Shown: positions 44,501-53,184 of the stretch, piece after piece | How the letters are laid out: each line of letters opens with the position of its first letter | How positions within the stretch are numbered: the first letter of the stretch is position 1 | Source: Antennarius striatus | Taxonomy: Eukaryota > Chordata > Actinopteri > Lophiiformes > Antennariidae | DNA length: 64,000 bases | Reading direction: 5' to 3' | Assembly (NCBI RefSeq): GCF_040054535.1 | Contig: NC_090796.1 | Location: 8,616,501-8,680,500 of the forward strand | Translations under genes and position numbers: made by a program | Notes under the pieces: model-generated | What the model was told of the DNA's origin: nothing | What the model saw: the letters and a program-made list of their open reading frames with translations, nothing else | The model's database searches: none

Positions 44501-44853
44501 TGTAATCGACCAATGTCACAGATTACTCAAACGGTTGTACTACTTGATTAACATAACTAAAATACCGTAATTACCTACATACATACAAACAATGACCGTT
44601 AATTCCTTAAAATGGAATGATAAGGTGAAACAATGCTGCAGACTTTCTTGGGAGTGCCTGAATGATCCTAGGAGTTATATCATTGGGGGCAATTTGCTTC
44701 TGTAAGGGTCTCCCAAGACAATCTGGCCCTGGTGACCGTCCAGACTGAGAGAGGTTCATGAGACTACCCTGCCCTACCCTAGGATGAGGCCTGGAGGATG
44801 GGCATGTTGGAGAGAGTGTGATGGTGTGTGTGTGCGTGTGTGTGTGTGTGTGT

Positions 44854-44942
<89 letters not shown>

Positions 44943-45687
44943 CGTGCAAGAGATAGAAAGCGTGTCTGAGGGAGAGAGCAAGAGAGAGAGAACTTGCATC
45001 CATGATAAAACAGCATGAAGAAGATTGTACTGCTGGGGGGTCATCCCCAATCCCAACACACAGTCAATGGTCCCATTGATCACCGTTGTATTGGGACACG
45101 TCAGGTTCTGTCAGGTGAAAGGAAGCAAAATGTGAAGAGCCACAAATTGACAGACATTTTGGTATTTTGACACGAAACTATTATGATAATCTTCTTCTTT
45201 TCCTTTCGGCTTTTCCCTTCAGGGGTCGCCACAGCGAATCAATTTCCTCCATCTAGCCCTGTCCTTTGAATCCTCTTCTCTCACACCAAACTATTATGAT
45301 AATAACTCTTGATAAAAAAGAACCATTGCTTACCCCTTGGAATTGATTTTGCAAAACACTGGGGATGTCACTGCAGAAGTAGGGTCCTAAAGTCATCAGA
45401 CAGTTGAAGAACAGCAGCACGAAGCGGTAATACGCTGTAAAGAATCCAGTCATGTTAATATTCAAGCTTTCTCCTGTTCCAAATTTTGTATTTCATACAG
45501 GGGTTACACAAGGTTCTAATGTAAATCTTTCAATTTCAAAATCACCTTTAACCTAAACATAAAAAACGCTATATCTAAAATAGTAATAATATATTTGTAT
45601 TCTGATTGTGTTACAATTTAATTTGTTTTGTGAAAAAATTTTTTTTAAATACAATTAAAACCTACCTTTCTCCACGTGTTGCACCAT
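41581..45687 (-). CDS. MFSD1-like major facilitator transporter, copy A
   Basis: Twelve-helix MFS protein of the MFSD1 family; mammalian MFSD1 is a lysosomal dipeptide transporter. Exons, in order: 45666-45687, 45334-45434, 44998-45107, 44226-44281, 43990-44133, 43751-43909, 43545-43660, 43371-43471, 42714-42825, 42484-42621, 41931-42070, 41739-41850, 41581-41667. They join to 1,398 bases (465 residues), starting MVQHVEKAYYRFVLLFFNCL. Family marks: the PYFCSDIPSVLQ segment at helix 1, VQNRITAFWFKGKEL, FYNGIFPFIAD, and MWASIPLVVPQVTLGTAIGL. The tail after the last helix is short (28 residues, ending KILPVQKK) against 46-47 in copies B and C. Exon 3 uses a GC donor (GAT|GCAAGT), needed to keep frame. 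A transposon begins 18 bp upstream of the ATG, so its promoter may be altered. It is open throughout, and I see no disabling change. Confidence 0.9.
43010..43192 (+). mobile_element. LINE 3' fragment in copy A intron 8
   Basis: GGAGGCCAAGAGGAAGACCA, then GGTTTATGGATGTAGTGAAA, encodes the decayed RPRGRPKNRFMDVVK end of a fish LINE ORF2. The tail, TGTGGCGACCCCTGAAGGGA and AAAGCCGAAAGGAGAAG, matches many fish copies. Confidence 0.7.
44822..44944. repeat. (GT)n microsatellite
   Basis: A GT tract with a few interruptions, in intron 3 of copy A, ending about 50 bp from exon 3. Frames through it are artefacts. Confidence 0.98.
45185..45292 (-). mobile_element. LINE 3' fragment in copy A intron 2
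   Basis: The reverse complement of the element end seen at 43,010-43,192, sharing TTCGGCTTTTCCCTTCAGGG and GTCGCCACAGCGAATCAA. The two lie in opposite orientation about 2 kb apart. Confidence 0.7.
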
Positions 45688-45898
45688 TGTTGATGAGAGT
45701 GGATACACTGTAAAATAAAATACGCTGACTTAGCTTATAAAATTTATTCAAAATCATTGCCTTAAATGACTTACGCTAAGTCAATTTAAAATGGTTGAGG
45801 AACTTTAACTTGATCATTTTCAGTGGCCAATACTTAAAACCTTTAAGCTATGCAACTTAAAAAAATTTAAGCAAGCTTAGCTTGGTCATTTCAAGTGG

Positions 45899-46972
45899 CT
45901 GGGCTTGCGCTAGCCATTCGCCACTTCGCCATAGGCGAAGTAAACTCCAGATTGGCTACGAGGTTTTTAGACTGTGTAGCCACAATGGCGCTGTTATTTT
46001 TACTGAAAAAAGGCTAAAACTTAAAACTTTGTCGCTCGCTAGCGGCGCTATCACCGCTATTTCCGCTAGCGAGCGGCGCTAGCGCTGCTATTTCCGCATG
46101 CCGACGGAAATAGCCAAACTGACCTGAACGCTCCCGATCATTAAATATGCACTCGGGTCATGATCTCTCGTCCAATGAAAAACAAAATATTGTTTTTTTA
46201 CAAGCTGAACCCGTGAATTTGTGTACAACAAGGCGAGGACGATCGATGAAAAGAATCCAGTGTTTTCTAGTAGAGTTTGTGTTAAAGTCCTCATTAATAA
46301 ACAAATGAGGAATGTTGAGAGGGGGTAAGAGTGGGGACAGACCAATCAGAAGGTAAATGAAAGATATTATCAATGATTGTTTGTAGTCTTAGACTTTTGA
46401 TACCTATGAATGGCAGGAATAACCAGCAATGCATGTAAATATGTATTCACCTCGCTTGCTATTTTTCATGCCTTTTTAAATTGAAAATCATGTTGTTGAA
46501 TTAAATAAAATAAAATAAAATAAACTATGGCATACCAATGGTGTTGTTGGTGGTTAAAGTTAAAATGTCTTCTAGTCTAAGTAAAACTTACAAGTAAACA
46601 TTGAGTAATATTTTTTATGACTGTATCTTCACATAGTGAATGCAAGTTTTCAATTGTTGAATCTCACATTCATACCTGCATAAAGTAGGACAGAAATAAA
46701 GATAGTTAAGCTTGAACTGTTGACTTTAGTGTATTTTTGTAGGTAAACTGAACAGAAGATTTTGTCCTCAGAATGCACCAGAATGCAGGAAAACAACCTC
46801 ATTTTCTAAAACATCTCCCGGCTGTCCGCTCCCACGCCCCCTGCAACGAGCGTCGGTCGTCCGTGCACTGCACCACTATCTTGGACACAGAATGTGGCTT
46901 TTTGTGGCTTGTTCAATTCTTTTACACTGAGCCACAGTGGCTTAGTCATACTACCTCCTAGTGCAAGCCCAG
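45899..46972. mobile_element. Nested inverted-repeat element, 1.07 kb
   Basis: The ends are CTGGGCTTGCGCTAG and, on the other strand, CTGGGCTTGCACTAG. AGTGG flanks both sides (45,894-45,898 and 46,973-46,977). Removing the element rejoins the AACTTAAA-rich subterminal region of the host transposon, which supports a true insertion. The inside has palindromic CGCTAGCG/GGCGCTA blocks at 46,030-46,085 and no coding region. The class is not known. Confidence 0.75.
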
Positions 46973-47280
46973 AGTGGCCAATGGTTAAAACATTTAAGCT
47001 ATGCAATTTTAAAAATTTTAAGCAACCTTAGCTTGGTCATTTTAAGTGACCAATACTTAAAACTTTTAAACTCATGCAACTCAACAAATTTTAAGCCCTG
47101 TTGACTTAAAATAATCTAAGTACATTTTAAGTTGATTTAGCTTAGTTCTTTTAAGGCAATGAGTTTGCATACATTTTCTAAATTATCCCAGCCTATGTTC
47201 AACCCTTTACCTATATGGCCTCGCTAGCTGCCAAGTGTGGGTATACAGGTCATTACAGTCGCAACCGTGTGTAAATGACA

Positions 47281-47482
47281 TTCAAGGCGAAACGCCATCA
47301 AGTACCGCAACATTGTTACACGGCTTCTCAATACCATAACTCCTCAAACATTTGCTAAAAAATGCCAACACAACAGAGCACATATTTCAGCTCTGTCAGT
47401 CTTGGATTTTTAAGTTTGGGGAGTTACAGTATTGAGAAGCCGTGTACCAGTCTTGCGATACTTCCAGTGTTTTGCCTTGAAC
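47281..47482. repeat. Imperfect foldback (about 70-bp arms)
   Basis: The left arm runs from TTCAAGGCGAAACGCC through ACACGGCTTCTCAATACC to CTCCTCAAAC. The right arm runs from GTTTGGGGAGTTACAG through TATTGAGAAGCCGTGT to GCCTTGAA. The arms are complementary with scattered mismatches across a roughly 55-nt loop. It lies inside the CACTA-like element. Confidence 0.85.
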
Positions 47483-47964
47483 ATGCAGTAGTGACTACTG
47501 TCATGAACCATATGTGCACATAGCAACACTTGCCAGCTTAAAGCATGGGCACTAGGGCCGGGTTAACTTCATTTTTAAGGCATGCCTAAATAAGAAACAT
47601 GTGTAATTTAAAAAAAAATATTTCAATAAACAATTATGACATTTTGTAAACATATTGTGTTATGTATAATAATCCAAAAAAGACATTTACAAGGATTGTA
47701 GCATTTATTTTCAAACTGGCCAAAAAAGTAAAAAAAATGAACAAGTACTTTAAGTACAACAGAGCACAGTGCAGTCACATCTGAGGTCTGAAATAAAATA
47801 TAATAAAGACAAAGACAAATTTTTAAGAAAAATTTATGTCACACAGTGAATGAAATCGGTTGAATAATCTGGGTGGGAAATCTTTAATTTTGTAAAGTCT
47901 CTGGAAGAAGAGTCAATGCGTTTATGACATTAAGAATTCCTTAAAATATGGTGAATAAAATTAC

Positions 47965-48104
47965 CTCCAAGTTGACCTGCTGCAGTAACTGTCAATTTCT
48001 GTCCAGTGGTTCCCTGCTTGGATTTGAAGAGTTCAAGGAAACGTATCATATGCAGAATCTCCCTCAAGATTCTGACTGGCAATTCTTTTGAATTCAGCAA
48101 ATAT
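47965..48104 (-). pseudogene. Exon remnant of transposon-encoded protein
   Basis: A block bounded by TTTCCAG and GTAATTT is open in one frame and encodes YLLNSKELPVRILREILHMI, RFLELFKSKQGTTGQKLTVT and AAGQLGG. I do not recognise the family. Its strand agrees with the zinc-finger exon at 50,290-50,525, and both lie inside the same element, so they probably belonged to one gene. Confidence 0.5.
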
Positions 48105-48365
48105 CTGGAAATAGTAGAGAGGGTGTGGAGTTATTTACAACAAAGAAATTTCACTTACAACTAAAAATATACAATTTTTAAGCAAAATTTAAACTTTCTT
48201 AAAAGGTGTAATTGTAGTTTTTGGGAAGTTATCATACAAATCTGAAATGTGTATTGTTCCAAAAGTGATTAAGCAAGTCGCCCTGAGTGAAGGTACAGAA
48301 GGTATCAGCCCTGCAAAAAATCACATTGACAACATGAAACTATGTTGTCTTTTAAGATTAACTTT

Positions 48366-50285
48366 TTTTGTCCATCCGTCTTCCACCACTCATCCAGAGT
48401 CGCATCGCTGGCGCAGCAGCTTCAACAAGGTGCCCCAAACTTCCCTTTCCCCGGCCACATCCACCAACTCTGACTGGGGGATCTCAAGGTGTTCCCAGGC
48501 CAGTGTTGAGATAAAATCCCTCCACCTGGTTCTGGGTCTGTCCCGAGGTCTCCTCCCAGCTGGACGTGCCAGAAACACCTCTCTAGGGAGGCGCCCCGGA
48601 GGCATCCGCACCAGATGCCCAAACCTCCTCAGCTGACTCCTTTCCATGTGAAGGAGCAGCGGCTCTACTCTGAGCCCCTCGTGGACAGCAGTGTTTCTCA
48701 CCCTATCTCTAAGGGAGACACCAGCTATCCGCCTGAGAAAGCCCATTTCAGCCGCTTGTATCCGCAATCTCGTTCTTTCGGTCATGACCCATCGCTCATG
48801 ACCATGGGTGAGGGTAGGAAAGAAGATTGAACGGTAGATGGAGAGCTTTGCCTCTCAGCTTAGCTCCCTCTTTGTGACAACAGTGAGGTAAAGTGACTAC
48901 AATACCGCTCCTGCTGCCCCATTCTCTGTCCAATCTCATGCTGCATTGTTCCCTCACTCGTGAACAGGACCCCAAGATACTTAAAACTCCTTCACTTGTG
49001 GAAGGACCTCATCCCCCACTCGGAGAAGGCAGTCCACCGGTTTCCTGCTGAGGACCATGGCCTCAGATTTGGAGGTGCTAATCCTCATCCCCACCGCTTC
49101 ACACTCGGCTGCAAACCGGAGCAGTGAGCGCTGCAGGTCACAAGCTGATGACGCAAACAGGACCACATCATCTGCAAAAAGCAGCAATGCAATCCTCAGG
49201 CCACCAAACTGTAACCCCTCCTCACCACGACTACGCCTCGATATCCTGTCCATGAAAATCACAAACAGAATTGGTGATAAAGCGCAGCCCTGGCGAAGCC
49301 CAACAGCTACTCGGAACAAGTCCGACTTACTGCCTTGAACCCGAACGCAGCTCTCACTTTAGGCGTACTGGGATTGGATGGCCCTGAGGAGAAGCCCCCT
49401 CACCCCATACTCTTGCAGTATCTCCTACAGTATATCCCTGGGGACCCGATCGTATGCCTTCTCCAAGCCCACAAAACACATGTAGACTGGATGGGCATAT
49501 TCCCAAGCCCCCTCTAGGATCCCTGTGAGAGTAAAAAGCTGGTTCGTTGTTCCACGACCAGGACGGAACCCACATTGTTCCTCCTCAATCTGAGGTTCGA
49601 CAGTCGGGCCGGACCCTCATTTCCAGCACCTGGGAGTAAACTTTCCCAGGGAGGCTGAGGAGTGTGATGCCCCTGCAGTTGGCACACACCCTATGGTCCC
49701 CCTTTTTAAAAAGAGGAACCACCACCCCAGTCTGCCACTCTTTCGGCACCGTCCAAGACTTCCACGCAATGTTAAAGAGGCGTGTCATCCATGACAACCC
49801 CTCAACACCCAGAGCCTTCGGCATTTGCGAATCTCGTCAAAACCCGGGGCTTTGCCACCGTGTAGCTGTTTAACTACCTCGGTAACTTCGCCCCGAGAGA
49901 TTGACTCGAATCCCCCATCATCCTCCAGCTCTGCCTCTGCAACAGAGGGCAGGTCAGTTGGGGTAGTTGGATTGAGGAGTTCCTCAAAGTGTTCCTTCCA
50001 CCAACCGACATCCTCCTCAGTCGAGGTCAACAGTGTCCCATCCTTGCCGTATTCAGCTTGGACGGTCCCCCGTTTCCCCCTCATGAGGAGTCCCCAGGGA
50101 CAACATGCCCCTGAAGGCCTCCTTCTTCAGTCGGACGGCTTCCCTGACCACCGGAGTCCACCATGGTGTTCGAGGGTTTCCGCCCCTTGAGGCACCCAAG
50201 ACCTTGAGACCATAGCTCTCAGCTGCAGCTTCAGCAATGGAAGTTTTGAACATCAAGTATTCAGGTTCAATGCCCCCAGCCTCCA
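48366..50285 (-). mobile_element. Rex3/RTE-like LINE, 5'-truncated and broken
   Basis: Minus-strand pieces cover most of an ORF2, in order. The connector after the endonuclease has WWTPVVREAVRLKKEAFRGM. The early RT has WQTGVVVPLFKKGDHRVCAN and RGITLLSLPGKVYSQVLEMR. The RT core (48,981-49,319) has GLRQGCALSPILFVIFMDRI and the catalytic box FADDVVLFA. The 3' region (48,390-48,785) has TERTRLRIQAAEMGFLRRIA. Frameshifts and stops separate the pieces. The 3' end has a GGAAGACGGATGGA tail, as in elements that end in GATG-type repeats. It sits inside the CACTA-like element and ends the zinc-finger exon. The clade is assigned by motif memory. Confidence 0.8.
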
Positions 50286-50525
50286 CAGGGATGCAGGAGA
50301 AGCTCCTTTGGAGGTGTGAATTGAAGTTGATAAGTGTACCTTGAGTGCATTAAAGGATTTAAAGGTGCACGAACATTCTCCATGAAGGCAAGGGAGTGGT
50401 GAGATCCGAGTATGGGGCCCATGATATAGGCGGTAATGCTTAAGTAAGTAGCCTCTCTTTTTAGTACAAAATGCACAATACTTACAGGCCCACTGCACGG
50501 GAAGTTTTTGATACACTTTTTATAT
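50286..50525 (-). pseudogene. Zinc-finger exon of the CACTA-like element, truncated
   Basis: The exon starts after TTTTCCCCCAG and encodes QKLPVQWACKYCAFCTKKRG, YLLKHYRLYHGPHTRISPLP, then CLHGECSCTFKSFNALKVHL and STSIH. Two C2H2-like fingers are visible: CxxC ... HxxxxH in the first, and CxxxxC ... HxxxxxH in the second. Fish genomes contain many predicted proteins with this CKYC...KHYRLxH...C...C.CxFKxxxALKxHL pattern, and I associate them with mobile DNA. The 3' part is replaced by the LINE from about 50,286. The function of the intact protein is unknown to me. Confidence 0.55.
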
Positions 50526-51452
50526 CTGGGGGAAAAAAAATTGTAAGTACTGAGAACAATAAAACCACTTCCCTCATGATAACAAAATTCACAGCATCTT
50601 GTTTTGGAACATGAACATTTTAATTTCAGTGAGAGGATTATTTAGCTGAATTCTGCACAGAATTTATGTTGGGGGGGGGGCTCAGAAAGAAGCAGAAAGA
50701 ACAGAATCACGCGTGGAGGAACAGCATAAAACAACGGAGCAGCCTGAACGATCCCTGAAGGACCCATTTACCACGTAAAAAAAGAAACACGAAATCCTAA
50801 CCCAAACTAACGTGAACATTTGACTGCATATGCCACTTTTACCTTAAATTGCATTCTGTTACATTTATGAATAAAAAGCTGTGGAGAAAACTGTATTTTG
50901 TTTCTGCAATAAGGTCATTTTCTAAATAACTTTCAGCTGCAAACTTCTGGCATTACCACAAAAAATAATTGAGATGATTAATTTTCCACTAATTAAGTTT
51001 TTACGTCGGATGCCTTGCTGACACAACCCTCCACATTTACTGTTATAAGCTAGCTAAACACTTGACTAAAAACTAATAAACTTCACACTCAGTGATGAAA
51101 AAATAAACATTCATACGAGTATATGAAAGGGTAAAGAAAAAATACTCACCAAATAGGCATTGATAGCATAAAAAAATCCCAACTGCAACCTCTCAAAAAT
51201 GTCCTACTTGATCCATCATTGCCCGGGAAAAATTCTGGAGAGTTCAGAGTCGAACTGCACTTGTCTGACTCGTTTCACAAACCGCTCCTCCCTCAACATT
51301 TGCATTTTATTCTAACTTCGCTTAAAAATCTTGAGTAAGATGAATCTTTTCGATTTTTAAGTGCATGTCACTTAAGTAACTTGAGTGTTGTTAAAAACTA
51401 AGCTGAGATAACTCGAAATTTTTAAGAAAAGCATGTGTTAGAATTTACAGTG

Positions 51453-52690
51453 ATAAGGAAAATAAGAACAATCATTTACATCCATCTGTGAAAACTTTAT
51501 TGGCATCAAATTAAAGTCCCATAACAAAGTTCATGGGATATAAAAACACACTAATAAAGGTAAGTAACGGTTTGTATACGTTACTTACCATATAGTATAT
51601 ACGTGTTTTGTTTAGTTTGAGATGCTTTGCACTTTTTATATGACTGTCCCAAAATAAAACAGCTGCTGAAAGAAACTTAGGTGACTTCTATCTTGACAAC
51701 TATTTGTGTTGACTGACTTTAGCTCGTCAGGATAAAGTAACTATTTAACAATTAAAAATGAAAATTTGAAGGTAAACAAAAATGAACACGTCACTGCAGA
51801 TCACACTACAATGGATATCTTGCTGTATCGAGATTAAAAAGAAATCTTTGTGCTGGCAGATTATATTCTAGATTTATAGTTGAACTACTGACTTAACATT
51901 TTTTTGAAATATCAAATAAACAGCAAAGAACAATTTGCACAAAAGTTGTAGAACACACAACTATTTAAAGCAGACGATTTCACAGCTACCAGACATTCAG
52001 CCATTACACAGAAAGATTTTTACTAACCTAGAGGGGTATTTCTGGGCACTTGATGATTGTAATTCCAATAGTTGCTTCCTTCACCTCTGCTAATGAGAGT
52101 TAGTGGAGGTTGTGTGGTTGATGCCGTGTGCATGTTTGGAAGCAGGATATTGAAATGAATGCATTTAAATTTAATTTAGTACACTTTGGACCATTTCCAG
52201 CAGTGGTTTCATGGTTGTGCTGTTCTTCCTAAAGTCAGTCACCATCTCTCTGATGTTTGCTACATTCAGTACAGGTTTTTTTTTTGCAGACCATTCAATA
52301 AACTCATCTACCGCTCAGTACTGTACTCCTGTCCATCTTGAATACATTTGCATTCACAAATACTGGAAGTCAGAGATGGACACGGTAAAAAGAAAGTGAC
52401 AGGAAAGTCTTTTATGGCTCTCTGACTGGGCAGGTAAGAAAGAGGTGGAGCACCAGGATTAGAGGCCGTCAGGGCAGTAGCCTCCCTCTGATGAAGTCTT
52501 CACCTAGTGGTGGTTTTTATTACCCATCCAATTAACTGAGCTTTGAAGAATCTCTGTACATATCAAAAAAGGGGCGGCAGTGGCTCAGCAGTGGAGCGGG
52601 TCGTCCAATGTTCCCAAGATTCCTGCTCCTTCGGGGATCAGGCGAGTATAAAAAAATCAAAGAAATACAAAAAATATAAACACAAACTAA
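51453..52690 (-). other. Former upstream region of copy A and 3' flank of copy B
   Basis: About 1.2 kb without a recognisable gene. The part next to 51,453 should be the original 5' flank of copy A, displaced by the transposon. A short hairpin (GGTAAGTAACG arms, 51,559-51,589) occurs here. Confidence 0.5.
52567..52650 (+). mobile_element. tRNA-derived SINE head fragment
   Basis: GGGGCGGCAGTGGCTCAGCA, then GTGGAGCGGGTCGTCCAATG, is the head of a common fish tRNA-derived SINE with an A-box-like region. The B-box part is damaged. It interrupts sequence otherwise alignable with the region downstream of copy C. Confidence 0.6.
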
Positions 52691-52720
52691 ATGACACCAA
52701 GCAAGCATACAGGCATCATC

Positions 52721-52726
52721 TTTATT
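52721..52726 (-). terminator. Polyadenylation signal of mfsd1-like copy B
   Basis: On the minus strand, AATAAAGATGATGCCT is shared with the region downstream of copy C (58,930-58,935), while the surroundings have diverged. It lies about 460 bp past the copy B stop. Confidence 0.65.
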
Positions 52727-52811
52727 TACAAAGACGTTCAGAAGAAAAAAACTTTTTTAAAATGTGATCAGCATTTTATTTTAGTAAAATTCCCGTATTT
52801 AATAACATCGC

Positions 52812-52925
52812 CCATTATTGGCTGGTTGGTGGTTCGAGCCCTGAGACAATGAATCCTTGAGGAAGGTATTTAACAACTTGTTCCCTGGTCACATGAGTCA
52901 AATGCAGAAGAAATTTCTCTTCCCT
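52812..52925 (+). mobile_element. SINE fragment in copy B 3' UTR
   Basis: GGTTGGTGGTTCGAGCCCTG has a B box. The following GAATCCTTGAGGAAGGTATT and GTCAAATGCAGAAGAAATTT match the body and tail of fish tRNA-derived SINEs. Non-repeat sequence separates it from the fragment at 52,567, so I treat it as a second insertion. Confidence 0.6.
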
Positions 52926-53184
52926 TTTTAAAAACAGGATTGTAAAAATATATCATTGTTTAAATACACATACTACAGTGACACCTCATGGTTGTATGTT
53001 TAAAATGCATGGATTATAGTCCATGAGTTCCATCAATAATTTTGAGGGAGTTGGAAAATTAACAATGGTTAATTCCACAGCCCAATCATCTGCTGTGGCA
53101 ACAATGTGACTGAAATGAATATAGCAAAAACCAAAGAAGAAACATATACAAAAAGATTAACAAATACATCCTCAAAATAAAAAC

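Larger units (their letters stand above)
45706..51452 (-). mobile_element. CACTA-like (CMC/EnSpm) DNA transposon, 5.7 kb, interrupted
   Basis: The left end is CACTGTAAAATAAAATACG and the right end reads inward as CACTGTAAATTCTAACAC. Both are flanked by ATA (45,703-45,705 and 51,453-51,455). CACTG ends with a 3-bp duplication fit the CACTA class. Subterminal regions are full of short AACTTAAA/TTTAAGTT repeats. On the minus strand the interior keeps exon-like blocks: a possible first exon ending near 51,150 (TTTG|GTGAGT), a zinc-finger exon (50,290-50,525) and a 140-bp exon (47,965-48,104). No transposase core motif was recognised. It is interrupted by a LINE and by another inverted-repeat element. 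The CACTA class is inferred from the ends; another class with similar ends is possible. Confidence 0.65.

Noticed and set aside
45706-51452. Kolobok or Harbinger class for the large element
   Set aside because: The flanking duplication is ATA rather than TTAA, and the ends are CACTG. CACTA-like fits better, though this is not proven without a transposase.
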